Shown here: positions 1 to 6,749 of the stretch, in pieces | How the letters are laid out: every line of letters starts with the position of its first letter | How positions within the stretch are numbered: position 1 is the stretch's first letter | NCBI GenBank assembly: GCA_002306055.1 | Contig: DBRR01000016.1 | Coordinates: forward strand, 1-17,954 | Direction of reading: 5' to 3' | Length of the DNA: 17,954 bases | From: Anaerolineaceae bacterium UBA1363 | GTDB taxonomy: Bacteria; Chloroflexota; Anaerolineae; Anaerolineales; Anaerolineaceae | Translations under genes and position numbers: made by a program | The notes under the pieces: model-generated | Told to the model about the DNA's origin: nothing | The model's input: only the letters and a program-made list of their open reading frames with translations | The model's database searches: none

Positions 1-17
1 ACATTCAACATAGTTAC

Positions 18-190
18 TGCGAGGAACGAAGCAATCTAAACTGTTTGCCATCGAGGGATAGATGCGGCTCACAAACACTTCGTGAATGTTGGCCAAGATT
101 ATTCTGTCTCATACGTTTTTGGTCTGCCAGGAGGTTAGATTGCTTACGAAATAGTACACTACGTGTCACAAAAGAGGTTCGCAATGACAG
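18..190. repeat. Dispersed repeat element with terminal inverted repeats
   Basis: No credible gene lies in the first 214 bases. AAGCAATCTAA at 29-39 is matched by its exact reverse complement TTAGATTGCTT at 135-145. The flanks GCGAGGA (near 19) and TTCGCAATGAC (near 178) are roughly complementary too, so the stretch can fold as one long imperfect hairpin. This resembles the small palindromic intergenic repeats common in Chloroflexota. A 100-codon reading frame across it has no family resemblance and is best read as chance. Confidence 0.5.
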
Positions 191-214
191 ACTAAAGACA
201 ACTCATCACCATGC

Positions 215-502
215 TTACCAATCTGCCGACAGGTCTTTCCACTCTGGATTTTGCTGTTCGATCAACGCAATCTTCTTAGCGCGGCTTCCCCCCTTAATCC
301 TTTTCTCCTCAGCGATGGCACTGTACACATCATTTGTCTCTGCATAATACACCAGATATTTTGACTTATAGCGGGAAGTGAAACCTCCACCCTGACCATT
401 CTTATGCTGCCAGATGCGTTGTGGCAGGTTGTTGGTTATGCCAGTATATAAGGTGTTGTGGGAACTGTCGGTGATGATGTATACAAAGTATGTTTTGGTC
501 AT
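215..502 (-). CDS. GIY-YIG nuclease superfamily protein (YhbQ/UvrC-N-like single domain)
   Basis: A 95-residue protein made almost entirely of one GIY-YIG domain. The YVYI-like element appears as FVYII (residues 6-10), followed by LYTGITNNLPQR (18-29), where the second tyrosine-glycine pair and the conserved arginine lie. A histidine-lysine pair (QHKNG) follows, and the catalytic-region glutamate is in the EEKRIKGG segment (65-72). Length fits the small stand-alone GIY-YIG family (about 80-100 residues), whose members are DNA nucleases or DNA-repair-associated proteins; the true substrate is unknown. No Shine-Dalgarno is visible before the ATG at 502, although TAAAAT lies about 8 bases upstream, so translation may be leaderless. 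The gene stands alone between repeats and points left. Confidence 0.85.
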   Translation of the reverse strand: MTKTYFVYIITDSSHNTLYTGITNNLPQRIWQHKNGQGGGFTSRYKSKYLVYYAETNDVYSAIAEEKRIKGGSRAKKIALIEQQNPEWKDLSADW

Positions 503-650
503 GCGAATATTTTACTGTAGCACGGATGTTTTATCTGTCATTGCCAGCGCCGACAGGCGCGCCTGTGCCCGCGGAGTAGAGTACGGCAATCTGCCTTTAT
601 TCTTTCCTTTGCCTTACCACCCCCTCTTGGTCGAAGATCCGCGACCTGTG

Positions 651-730
651 CCCGCAGTGAAGCGGAGGGTAAACGAAGTGTAGGGGAGTGCCCGCAGTGA
701 AGCGGAGGGTAAACGAAGTGTAGGGGAGTG
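651..730. repeat. Perfect tandem duplication of a 40 bp unit
   Basis: Two identical 40-base units, 651-690 and 691-730, each beginning CCCGCAGTGAAGCGGAGGGT and ending TAGGGGAGTG. There is no mismatch between copies, which implies a recent duplication or repeat-driven slippage. The unit belongs to a wider family with diverged relatives at 955-1012 and around 6450. Confidence 0.9.
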
Positions 731-794
731 ACCGCTTGCGGTGGACGAGGGTTCATCGCTCACCCACACGCCAATTCACGCAGAATATCAGGGT

Positions 795-862
795 AGGGGC
801 GAAGCGTCCCACCACAAACACTCCGCATCACCAGATTCCATCATCAAAGACGCTTCGCCCCT
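795..862. repeat. Inverted-repeat element, copy 1 (14 bp perfect arms, 40-base centre)
   Basis: AGGGGCGAAGCGTC at 795-808 is exactly complementary to GACGCTTCGCCCCT at 849-862, with 40 bases between. A second copy with the same arms and the same 40-base spacing but a different centre lies at 6678-6749. The only clear likeness between the centres is the end next to the right arm (ATCATCAAA here, AATCCTCAAA there). The constant spacing suggests a mobile or structured repeat (REP/BIME or MITE-like) rather than two chance palindromes. Confidence 0.85.
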
Positions 863-1045
863 GCGACCAAATGCGACATTGGACAGTTCTGGAATTATGG
901 ACATTTTTTGTGCCCCCAACTTCCAACCAGTCCACTATTCCTTGGGCTTCCCCTGGTAGAAGATCCGTGAAGCGAAGCGAACACGAAGTGTAATGCGTAA
1001 GGGAGTGGGAGAAATAAAGGGGGGTGGAGTGGATCCAGCGACTTG

Positions 1046-2902
1046 CTATATCGTTTGAAAACCGATGTCCCTCAAGTATTCAAACACAGGGTCATAGTAC
1101 TCAGCTTTGCGAGTGGGGTCTTCAGGGTCGCCGTTTGGCACAACGATGACCATACCCTGACGAGCACGGGTCAGTAAAACACGATAGGCATTCTTGAGGT
1201 ACTTTTGTCGCTCGGGCTTATTGATGTTATTCCACCTGTCGCCTGTGAAAGACTTGTAAATCCAGTCTCTCGAGCCCATGCGGAAATCGCCATCCCAAAC
1301 CACACAAGCCCAATCCACTTCCAAACCCTGTACCTGAAATTCAGTCGCTGCATCTTCAAGGTAGTAACAGGAGCGAATATCTTCCTTACCGTCCAAAAAC
1401 CAATGGATAGGATCAATTTCAGCGCGAATGTCGATTGCCAAAGGTTTCAAGCGGATGGCTTGTGAAGAAACAAGCATGCCATAACGCTCAGTTCCTCGTG
1501 CTTGTTGTTTCAACCAGTTTTTGGCGGATTGCAGGTCACGGGTAATGTAAATAGGGTATGCATCGCCGATGGCTGTTAGTGTTTCCCTGGCATTCGCAAC
1601 ATCCAGATCAAGCACTTGCTTGACCAACAAAGACACCTTCTCACTGCGGAAAGAACGCATGGAAACCGATAGATGCAACGCCTCACTTTGATGCAGGCGA
1701 TCTCGATCCTCAAAGTGATCAAGGGCTTGCAAGGCGCTGTATTCGCTATCTTTTAGTTGAGGAGGAAAGTAAATGTGCCAACCCGGGAAGTGTTTGGTAA
1801 CTGCTTCAATCCAAGCTGCAATTCCGGTTTCGCCTATGTTAATTTCTTGCCCACCACCGACTAAGCAGACGATCGTAGCCCAATCCTCATGGCGATCCAG
1901 ACAAGAGATAAGAAATTCAGGCTCAGATTGGCTGAAATTGGGTATGTGTTTCTTGCGAATCATGAAATTAGCTGTTTGTTGCAGGTCCCAGGCGCGTTGT
2001 GCTTCATCGAACAAGGCCACGTGCTCAAGAGGGGGTTGTTCACGATTTATGAGACATTCATCTCGGAAGTTGTGTACATTTTGGATAAAAAGGCTTACTT
2101 CTCTCTTGGCTTCCCCTTTCTTGATTGGTTTGCCTTTTTCTGCTTCAGTTTCTACTCGGTTCCTAGCCAAAGCTTCACGCAAGACTGCCACGAGCGGACC
2201 ATTCCCAGAAAGGAAAACGCTGTAAAGTTCGTTCTCTTTGTCGATGTTGTTAGTCGCAATATTCAGACCGACAAGGGTCTTGCCCGCCCCCGGCACACCT
2301 GTGACAAAGCAAATCGATTTTTGATTGTTTTGTCGAGAATGGAAGATGATCTTTTCGATTTGAGCAGAGGTCTCAGTTAGATTTATTGCCGAAGCATCAC
2401 TGCGGGATATTTCTTCAACTGAATGCCCAGCATAGAGCGCTTGAGCGGCTTCAACGATCGTGGGCGTCGGTTGATAGGCACCAGCGTGCCATTGTTCTTG
2501 ATCGATGTCATCACCATCGCAGAAATTCAAGACACTTTCAATTACTGAATTAAGCTCCGAGGCATTTGTGAGGATGGGATACAGGACGTTGTCGTCATGG
2601 ATGGTGGTTTGAATAAGCGTGCCTTGGGCAGGTGCCTGGGTGGCAATCAGGATCGGAGCGATGGTTGCTTCATGACTGGTTTCATGGAAATTTTTTAAGT
2701 CAATCGCATAATCCCAGACCTGATCAATGGCTGCAGCGTTGAAATCAGACTCACCAACCTTAAACTCAAGAACGAAGATCACTGATTTGATGAGCAAAAC
2801 CACGTCAATGCGTTTCCCCATACGAGGAATGTCAAATTCGAAATAGATCTTGCCTTGGTAGCCGGGCAAGATGTTTTCAAGATCATTATTTCTCGTTCCC
2901 AA
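1046..2902 (-). CDS. DUF2075 / Schlafen-group-3-like nuclease-helicase, 5' end broken
   Basis: The 618-residue open frame starts with TTG at 2902. Residues 9-50 carry a PD-(D/E)XK-like nuclease core (FEFDIPRMGKRIDVV, then VIFVLEFKVG: D33, E46, K48). The P-loop helicase part follows: Walker A GVPGAGKT (202-209), Walker B-like VALFDEAQR (295-303), the VQGLEVDWACVVW segment near 525 and the motif VI-like LLTRARQGMVI near 583. Family members act as nucleic-acid ATPases and several are linked to phage defence; the substrate here is unknown. The first eight residues are probably not native. The conserved N-terminal region lies upstream in a different frame (see the pseudogene entry), so a one-base deletion around 2878 is likely. 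Unless the gene is decoded by shifting frame or the sequence is in error, the product lacks about 45-50 residues and may be inactive. Confidence 0.8.
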   Translation of the reverse strand: MGTRNNDLENILPGYQGKIYFEFDIPRMGKRIDVVLLIKSVIFVLEFKVGESDFNAAAIDQVWDYAIDLKNFHETSHEATIAPILIATQAPAQGTLIQTTIHDDNVLYPILTNASELNSVIESVLNFCDGDDIDQEQWHAGAYQPTPTIVEAAQALYAGHSVEEISRSDASAINLTETSAQIEKIIFHSRQNNQKSICFVTGVPGAGKTLVGLNIATNNIDKENELYSVFLSGNGPLVAVLREALARNRVETEAEKGKPIKKGEAKREVSLFIQNVHNFRDECLINREQPPLEHVALFDEAQRAWDLQQTANFMIRKKHIPNFSQSEPEFLISCLDRHEDWATIVCLVGGGQEINIGETGIAAWIEAVTKHFPGWHIYFPPQLKDSEYSALQALDHFEDRDRLHQSEALHLSVSMRSFRSEKVSLLVKQVLDLDVANARETLTAIGDAYPIYITRDLQSAKNWLKQQARGTERYGMLVSSQAIRLKPLAIDIRAEIDPIHWFLDGKEDIRSCYYLEDAATEFQVQGLEVDWACVVWDGDFRMGSRDWIYKSFTGDRWNNINKPERQKYLKNAYRVLLTRARQGMVIVVPNGDPEDPTRKAEYYDPVFEYLRDIGFQTI

Positions 2903-3021
2903 GCGAATTTTTGGGTTGGCTCATCAGGGAAAGGGGATGACATCGCCAGATGCCCGATAATCTCTTCGGTAGAGAGGGTTAAGAAGGTCGAGCAATCAGT
3001 TCCAAAGAATTAGCGAGGCAT
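2878..3021 (-). pseudogene. Displaced N-terminal remnant of the DUF2075 nuclease-helicase
   Basis: Reading the minus strand in the frame of the ATG at 3021 gives M-P-R-stop, then an open stretch including CSTFLTLSTEEIIGHLAM and QKFAWEREIMIL that ends at TTG 2880-2878. This resembles the usual start of the family (a short lead, an FL-x-x-E-IIG-L segment, then an AW-containing helix ending IL). The downstream gene continues naturally as ENILPGYQG in the neighbouring frame, so restoring one G at 2878 joins the two. The TAA at 3012-3010 is a second probable lesion if translation began at 3021. A minus-strand TATAAT (3042-3037) sits 15 bases upstream of that ATG. Two lesions favour genuine decay over a single sequencing error. 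The family comparison is from memory, not alignment. Confidence 0.6.
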
Positions 3022-3146
3022 AATGATTCAAGCTGAATTATAGGGGAGTTTTTCCTTTTTGTGTGACAAAGATTGGAGATATTAAAAGATCATTTTTCTG
3101 TTATTATTGTTTTGATCTTTCAATCGATTCTGCAGGGGAGGCAGAT

Positions 3147-4058
3147 TTGATCAATTCTTTCGTCGGGGTGACTGACAAGCATTGGTTTTCATTACTTCGA
3201 TCCCAACAGGGAATCGATGAAGTTAATTTTTGGTTGCCATCAGGACGAGTCTTTAGAGCCTTAAAGCCAGGCGAGCTTTTTCTTTTCAAACTACATCATC
3301 CAGATAATTTCATCGTGGGAGGGGGTCTGTTTGCCCATTCCACCATATTACCTGTTTCACTGGCCTGGGAGGCGTTTGGAATAAAGAATGGTGCAGCCAG
3401 TCTTGCCGATCTGAGAGAGAAAATAGACAAATACCGAAGACAAGAAAGCGATCCTTATCAAGACTATCAAATTGGCTGTATATTGCTTGAGCAACCCTTC
3501 TTTTTGCCTGAAGAAAGGTGGATCCCTGCACCTGCCGATTGGCCTAAAAACATTGTGTCAGGAAAGACGTATGATCTCAGTGTTGAGCCGGGTGCAACAA
3601 TTTTCCGCCAATTGAACGCACAACAAATCCAGCAAAACCTCGTCAGGGAGGTTTCTCCCAGATATGGAGAACCAGTATTGGTGCAACCCCGTTTAGGTCA
3701 GGGATCGTTCAGAGTGTTGGTTACTGATGCTTATGAGCGGCGCTGTGCAATTTCCAGCGAACGTACACTTCCGGTTTTGGAGGCTGCCCATATTAAACCC
3801 TATAGCGAGTTGGGGGAACACAAGGTTTCTAATGGAATATTACTCCGGCAGGATATTCACACCCTCTTTGACAAAGGTTATCTAACCATCACGCCTGACT
3901 TAAAAATCGAGATTAGCCGAAGAATCAGAGAGGAATTTGAAAATGGCAGAGATTACTATAAATATAATGGTCAGCCCATGCGTCCACCTCAGAATTGGAT
4001 GGACAGACCCTCGCGTGAATATCTCGCATGGCATAACGAGACTGTTTTTCGGGGATAG
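3147..4058 (+). CDS. HNH endonuclease (HNH_2 type) with an N-terminal EVE/PUA-like region
   Basis: The C-terminal third carries the HNH fold: RRCAI, then VLEAAHIKPYSELGEH, VSNGILLRQDIHTLFDKGYLTI. The metal/catalytic histidine is in AAH, with the following N and the DIH histidine. The N-terminal part (FVGVTDKHWF, VNFWLPSG, FRALKPGELFLFKL) matches the usual start of this family and loosely resembles EVE/PUA-like base-sensing domains, so it may be a modification-dependent nuclease; this is inference. I chose TTG at 3147 because AGGGGAGG (3134-3141) lies five bases upstream and FVGVTD comes immediately after. A GTG at 3063 would add 28 residues with no family likeness, and its AGGGGAG is 14 bases away. 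From 3147 the protein is 303 residues. The upstream gene is divergent. Confidence 0.8.
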   Translation: MINSFVGVTDKHWFSLLRSQQGIDEVNFWLPSGRVFRALKPGELFLFKLHHPDNFIVGGGLFAHSTILPVSLAWEAFGIKNGAASLADLREKIDKYRRQESDPYQDYQIGCILLEQPFFLPEERWIPAPADWPKNIVSGKTYDLSVEPGATIFRQLNAQQIQQNLVREVSPRYGEPVLVQPRLGQGSFRVLVTDAYERRCAISSERTLPVLEAAHIKPYSELGEHKVSNGILLRQDIHTLFDKGYLTITPDLKIEISRRIREEFENGRDYYKYNGQPMRPPQNWMDRPSREYLAWHNETVFRG

Positions 4059-4076
4059 TGTTGACTAAGAAGTAGG

Positions 4077-4129
4077 GCAGAATGGTGCTCTTTTCGCCAC
4101 TCGGAGAAGTATTTATCGATTTGACAAAC
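4077..4129 (+). repeat. 53-base module downstream of the HNH gene (copy 1)
   Basis: This stretch and 5128-5180 have identical length and share about 60 percent of positions, strongest at the start (GC-GAATGGTGC, then TTTTC) and the end (TTGA-AAAC). Just before each copy is a similar GTTGA...AAGNAGT lead. Both copies follow the stop codon of a nuclease gene. A third related end, AATTGACAAACGTC, occurs near 5893-5906. Confidence 0.45.
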
Positions 4130-4150
4130 GTCTGTCAAGATTTCTACTTT
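4121..4150 (+). promoter_or_regulatory. Possible promoter and operator for the NucS-like gene
   Basis: A perfect TTGACA (4121-4126) is followed after 18 bases by a weak -10 candidate, TACTTT (4145-4150). The -35 hexamer is one arm of an inverted repeat, TTGACA-6-TGTCAA (4133-4138), which could bind a regulator and occlude the promoter. The -10 match is poor, so the promoter call is tentative. Confidence 0.35.
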
Positions 4151-4175
4151 CAGAAAATGTTATAAGAAGGGAAAC

Positions 4176-5099
4176 ATGGCAAATTTATTTTGGAAAACTG
4201 AAGAAAATCCTTTTACAACATTGATTCCACATGAATTTAAGACAGAAGAACAACTGGAAACTTATTTATACAAAAATCCACAACTATTGGGCGATTTAAT
4301 CATAATTTCCAGGCAAACAAAAGCTGGAAATTATCGGGATATTCCAGATTTGATTGCGATAGATGCTGATAATAATGTGGTCATTATTGAACTCAAGAAA
4401 GGAGCAGCAACAGAGGATGTAATTGCCCAGGTGTTGAGATATGCAATCTGGGCAGAGACAAATCCAGATAGCATAAAGAATTTATGGCTGGAATGTCCAA
4501 ATAAACCTGACGACAAACAGATAGATTGGGATTCGATCCAAATAAAAATCATGATTGTGGCTGAAGAAATACCCTCTGCCGTACTGCGATTAGTCAATCG
4601 CATAACCTATAGTGTGGAGCTCTTTGAAATATCCAGATTTATCAGCGGAAGAAACGAATTTGTCTTGGTAAATCAAAGAATCCCTGAGAACATGGCAAAA
4701 ACAGTCGTTAGACCGCAAGGGGTATATGACGAAGCATATTACCGCACCAATTTTAATCCTGCGAGTGCGGACTTGTTCTTACGAACTGCAGAAAAAGTGG
4801 AGAAAATTATCCGAACAAAAGGGTGGAACCTGGAGAAAAAGCATAATAAGAACTACATAGCTTTTAAGTTGGGATTTCCCCAGGTACTTGGCGTTAATTG
4901 GATTGGATCAAAATCATTTTGTATATATTTTAAAATGCCCAGGGAGACAGCTGAATCAATTGAAATCGAAGGGCTCACCCCTTTGCGTTACGAAGAGGAA
5001 TGGAATCAAATCCTTTACAAGATTGATGATGCAAATTATCCAATCGAAAAACTTATGCCTTTATTTGAGGCAGCTTATAAATATGTTTCAGGGTCCTAA
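4176..5099 (+). CDS. NucS/DUF91-like PD-(D/E)XK endonuclease
   Basis: A 307-residue protein. The N-terminal half has the PD-(D/E)XK core of the NucS-like group: a helix with FKTEEQLETYL (E26), IPDLIAID (D58), VVIIELKKG (E72, K74) and AQVLRYAIW (Q85). The C-terminal half (from about residue 190) has a conserved-looking KGWNLEKKHNKNYIAFKLG...FCIYFK region that may be a DUF5655-like nucleic-acid-binding domain; I am less sure of that. NucS relatives cut mismatched or branched DNA, but stand-alone members like this one are mostly uncharacterised. The start ATG has GAAGGG four bases upstream. The gene is visibly more AT-rich than the groESL and ftcD genes, which fits horizontal acquisition. It follows the HNH gene by 117 bases with its own candidate promoter. 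Confidence 0.75.
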   Translation: MANLFWKTEENPFTTLIPHEFKTEEQLETYLYKNPQLLGDLIIISRQTKAGNYRDIPDLIAIDADNNVVIIELKKGAATEDVIAQVLRYAIWAETNPDSIKNLWLECPNKPDDKQIDWDSIQIKIMIVAEEIPSAVLRLVNRITYSVELFEISRFISGRNEFVLVNQRIPENMAKTVVRPQGVYDEAYYRTNFNPASADLFLRTAEKVEKIIRTKGWNLEKKHNKNYIAFKLGFPQVLGVNWIGSKSFCIYFKMPRETAESIEIEGLTPLRYEEEWNQILYKIDDANYPIEKLMPLFEAAYKYVSGS

Positions 5100-5127
5100 G
5101 GTAATTGTTGAAATAAGTAGTTGGAGA

Positions 5128-5180
5128 GCGGAATGGTGCCTTTTTCACCCCTCCGCCACAGCAAGATGCAATTGATAAAC
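5128..5180 (+). repeat. 53-base module downstream of the NucS-like gene (copy 2)
   Basis: Same length as 4077-4129 and about 60 percent identical to it, lying 28 bases after the stop codon at 5099. It can form only weak local pairing (GGTG...CACC around 5134-5150). Function unknown. Confidence 0.45.
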
Positions 5181-5215
5181 TAAATGAAAGACTCACATCA
5201 ATTCGGTGAAGGATT

Positions 5216-5257
5216 AAAAAAACGCCATGACGGGATTGATATCTCCTTTACATGGCG
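5216..5257 (-). terminator. Rho-independent terminator for the MazF/PemK gene
   Basis: CGCCATG (5223-5229) pairs with CATGGCG (5251-5257). On the minus strand the hairpin is followed by seven T residues (5222-5216). It lies about 55 bases past the toxin stop codon. The loop is 21 bases, longer than typical. Between stop and hairpin there is a further small palindrome, CCTCAGGTGAGG (5259-5270), so the 3' end of this transcript is well structured. Confidence 0.55.
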
Positions 5258-5310
5258 ACCTCAGGTGAGGATTTAGCCGGATGCGTTAGCAGAGCCGTGA
5301 CAACTATATA

Positions 5311-5736
5311 TTACACCTTATTAAGATCCTTGTCAACTTTAAAGCCAATACCACAAAGAACACACTTCATTACTTTGTTCATATCATCGGGTCCAAGTAT
5401 GCGTATCGGGTAATCCCGTTTTCCATTAGCAAGTATCACGTGGGGTCGGTTAATTCTCACGAGACTTAATGAGTAAAGCATATCCCCTTTAATCCACATA
5501 AATCTTGATGGAAACTTAGGAGAGTAAGGAGGATTGAACTCTATTTTGTCGTGATAATCCATGATAGTGTCTGGTTCTGTGGTTGATAAACATACAACCG
5601 TGACTAAATTAGATCTTGTTTGATATCTTGGGGAAATTACAACACAGGGTCTAATCTTTGTCATTTCGTGAGGTAGTAGGTTATTAAAATCACCAATCAC
5701 TACTTCACCTCTATTTGGTGGAAATTGCATGGGCAT
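5311..5736 (-). CDS. MazF/PemK-family toxin-like protein, no adjacent antitoxin
   Basis: A 141-residue protein with the CcdB/MazF fold signature near the start: RGEVVIGDF (9-17), then the MTKIRPCVVIS segment with the conserved RP (29-30), and NLVTVVCLSTTEP where the family has its central strand and catalytic-region serine/threonine. WIKGDMLYSLSLVRI (82-96) matches the usual W-x-K-x-D-x-x-x-x-x-x-L-x-R stretch. Typical members are mRNA endoribonucleases of about 110-120 residues; this one has a C-terminal extension. No antitoxin frame lies within about 100 bases upstream or downstream, so it is either an orphan, controlled in trans, or a relative with another role. It is isolated between the nuclease genes and the repeat block. 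Confidence 0.75.
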   Translation of the reverse strand: MPMQFPPNRGEVVIGDFNNLLPHEMTKIRPCVVISPRYQTRSNLVTVVCLSTTEPDTIMDYHDKIEFNPPYSPKFPSRFMWIKGDMLYSLSLVRINRPHVILANGKRDYPIRILGPDDMNKVMKCVLCGIGFKVDKDLNKV

Positions 5737-6069
5737 AAGCAGATTTTACCACCTGTAACCGTCAAAACGGAAATATTTTACTCTGTTTAGTGGAAGATAG
5801 GAATAAGTAGTAATCCCTATTTGGTGACCCTGCATTGCTGCCCCCTTCATTCCCCGACACGCACGCAGAGATTGGATTGGTCAGAATTAATGCAATTGAC
5901 AAACGTCGGAGTGAGGGAAAAGCACCCTTATTACACAGCTTCGCTAGTACTCCGTCCGACCTACGAAAGAATAAACGGACAAAGGACCCAGAACGCTTGC
6001 AGACCTTCCCCTTGGAGAACCCTTGACAAGTTAGGGCGGGTAGAGACCGCTCGCGGTGGATGAGGGCTC

Positions 6070-6132
6070 ATTGTTCCCCATGATCGTGCCGGTCTCCCGA
6101 GTGCGAAGCCTCCCTGTGGGACCGCGCACGGG
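6070..6132 (+). repeat. 63 bp direct repeat, copy 1
   Basis: Identical base for base to 6475-6537. It begins ATTGTTCCCCATGATCGTGC and ends CCGCGCACGGG. The likeness continues imperfectly for about 20 bases (TCTGACCG, then AGGTCTC). Within it CGGTC, CCCG and GTGCG can pair with CGCAC, CGGG and GACCG further along, so each copy can fold as an imperfect hairpin. Confidence 0.9.
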
Positions 6133-6232
6133 TTCTGACCGCCAGGTCTCAAACTATTGTAATGAAATGCAGATCGCCACGCAAAAGAGCTCGCGATGAC
6201 GGGAGATCGCTTATCTCGCCCATGCATACGAT

Positions 6233-6259
6233 GCGGAGGAAGTAAACCTCCTCCGTACG
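6233..6259 (-). repeat. Palindromic repeat related to those at the right end
   Basis: Read on the minus strand this is CGTACGGAGGAGGTTTACTT followed by CCTCCGC. It differs at only about three positions from the same-length segment at 17549-17575, more than 11 kb away and in the opposite orientation. The two halves (GGAGGA...TCCTCC) pair as a hairpin. Confidence 0.75.
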
Positions 6260-6433
6260 ATGGATTGCGCAATTCAATCCGGCAAATAATGGGCATCTTT
6301 GGTCTTTGCGAAGACCGCCTGCGGTGGACGAGGGTTCCATGGGGTGCAAAGTTTACCCTCTTCAGTCTCCCACCCCCTTTAATTCCCCCTCTTAAGAGGG
6401 GGTGCTTTTGGAATCGGGGGAAGCCCGACATAG

Positions 6434-6470
6434 CCCTCCCTCGAGGGAGGGTCCGCGAAGCGGGGGAGAG
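6434..6470. repeat. Composite palindrome CCCTCCCTCGAGGGAGGG plus a small hairpin
   Basis: A perfect 18-base palindrome at 6434-6451 is followed by CCGCGAAGCGG (6453-6463), a short GAA-loop hairpin. The same architecture (CCCTCCCC-TG-GGGGAGGG followed by a GAA-loop hairpin) is seen at 17651-17690, so this is a dispersed family and not a chance palindrome. Confidence 0.7.
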
Positions 6471-6474
6471 TGTT

Positions 6475-6537
6475 ATTGTTCCCCATGATCGTGCCGGTCT
6501 CCCGAGTGCGAAGCCTCCCTGTGGGACCGCGCACGGG
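6475..6537 (+). repeat. 63 bp direct repeat, copy 2
   Basis: Exact copy of 6070-6132, in the same orientation, 405 bases downstream. The sequence between the two copies is not itself repeated. Confidence 0.9.
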
Positions 6538-6677
6538 ATCTGACCGAAGGTCTCCAGATGATGATGGACGCTCACGGCGAACGGCTGTGCTCGGACGGAG
6601 CCCAACACAATCGGGTATATGTTGGGTATAAAATACAAAGGCAGATCGCCGAACTTCGGATTGCGGCACAATTATTT

Positions 6678-6749
6678 GTAGGGGCGAAGCGTCTCCCGAT
6701 AAAAGTCCTCAGTCACTCTATTAAATCCTCAAAGACGCTTCGCCCCTAC
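6678..6749. repeat. Inverted-repeat element, copy 2 (16 bp perfect arms, 40-base centre)
   Basis: GTAGGGGCGAAGCGTC (6678-6693) is exactly complementary to GACGCTTCGCCCCTAC (6734-6749), separated by 40 bases. Its arms and spacing match those of the element at 795-862, but the centre is largely different. It lies just upstream of the groESL promoter. Confidence 0.85.

Larger units (their letters stand above)
503..1045. other. Intergenic repeat region without genes
   Basis: This 543-base stretch has no convincing coding frame; short ORFs in it translate repeats. It contains the 40 bp tandem duplication (651-730), a copy of the ACCGC(N)TGCGGTGGACGAGGGTTC motif at 731-754 that recurs near 6046 and 6314, and the inverted-repeat element at 795-862. 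From about 955 to 1012 there is a diverged copy of the repeat family at 622-690 (shared words AGATCCG, GAAGCG, CGAAGTGTA, AGGGAGTG). Confidence 0.6.

Noticed and set aside
651..730. CRISPR-like array from the 40 bp repeats
   Set aside because: Only two units, directly abutting with no spacers, and no cas gene in the window.
2870..2890. Programmed -1 frameshift in the DUF2075 gene
   Set aside because: The bases at the junction do not form a standard X-XXY-YYZ slippery site, and an upstream stop codon is also present, so a deletion fits better.
4077..5180. The 53-base modules as integron attC sites
   Set aside because: attC sites read AAC...GTT outward, but these modules have GTT-like starts and AAC-like ends on both strands, lack long imperfect palindromes, and no integrase gene is present.
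5184..5276. A 30-codon frame next to the toxin as a possible antitoxin
   Set aside because: It runs opposite to the toxin through its terminator, is too short, has no recognisable DNA-binding or antitoxin features and no clear ribosome site.
5961..6671. 236-codon minus-strand frame across the repeat block
   Set aside because: It translates the 63 bp repeat twice along with palindromes, so the protein repeats itself, and there is no ribosome site.
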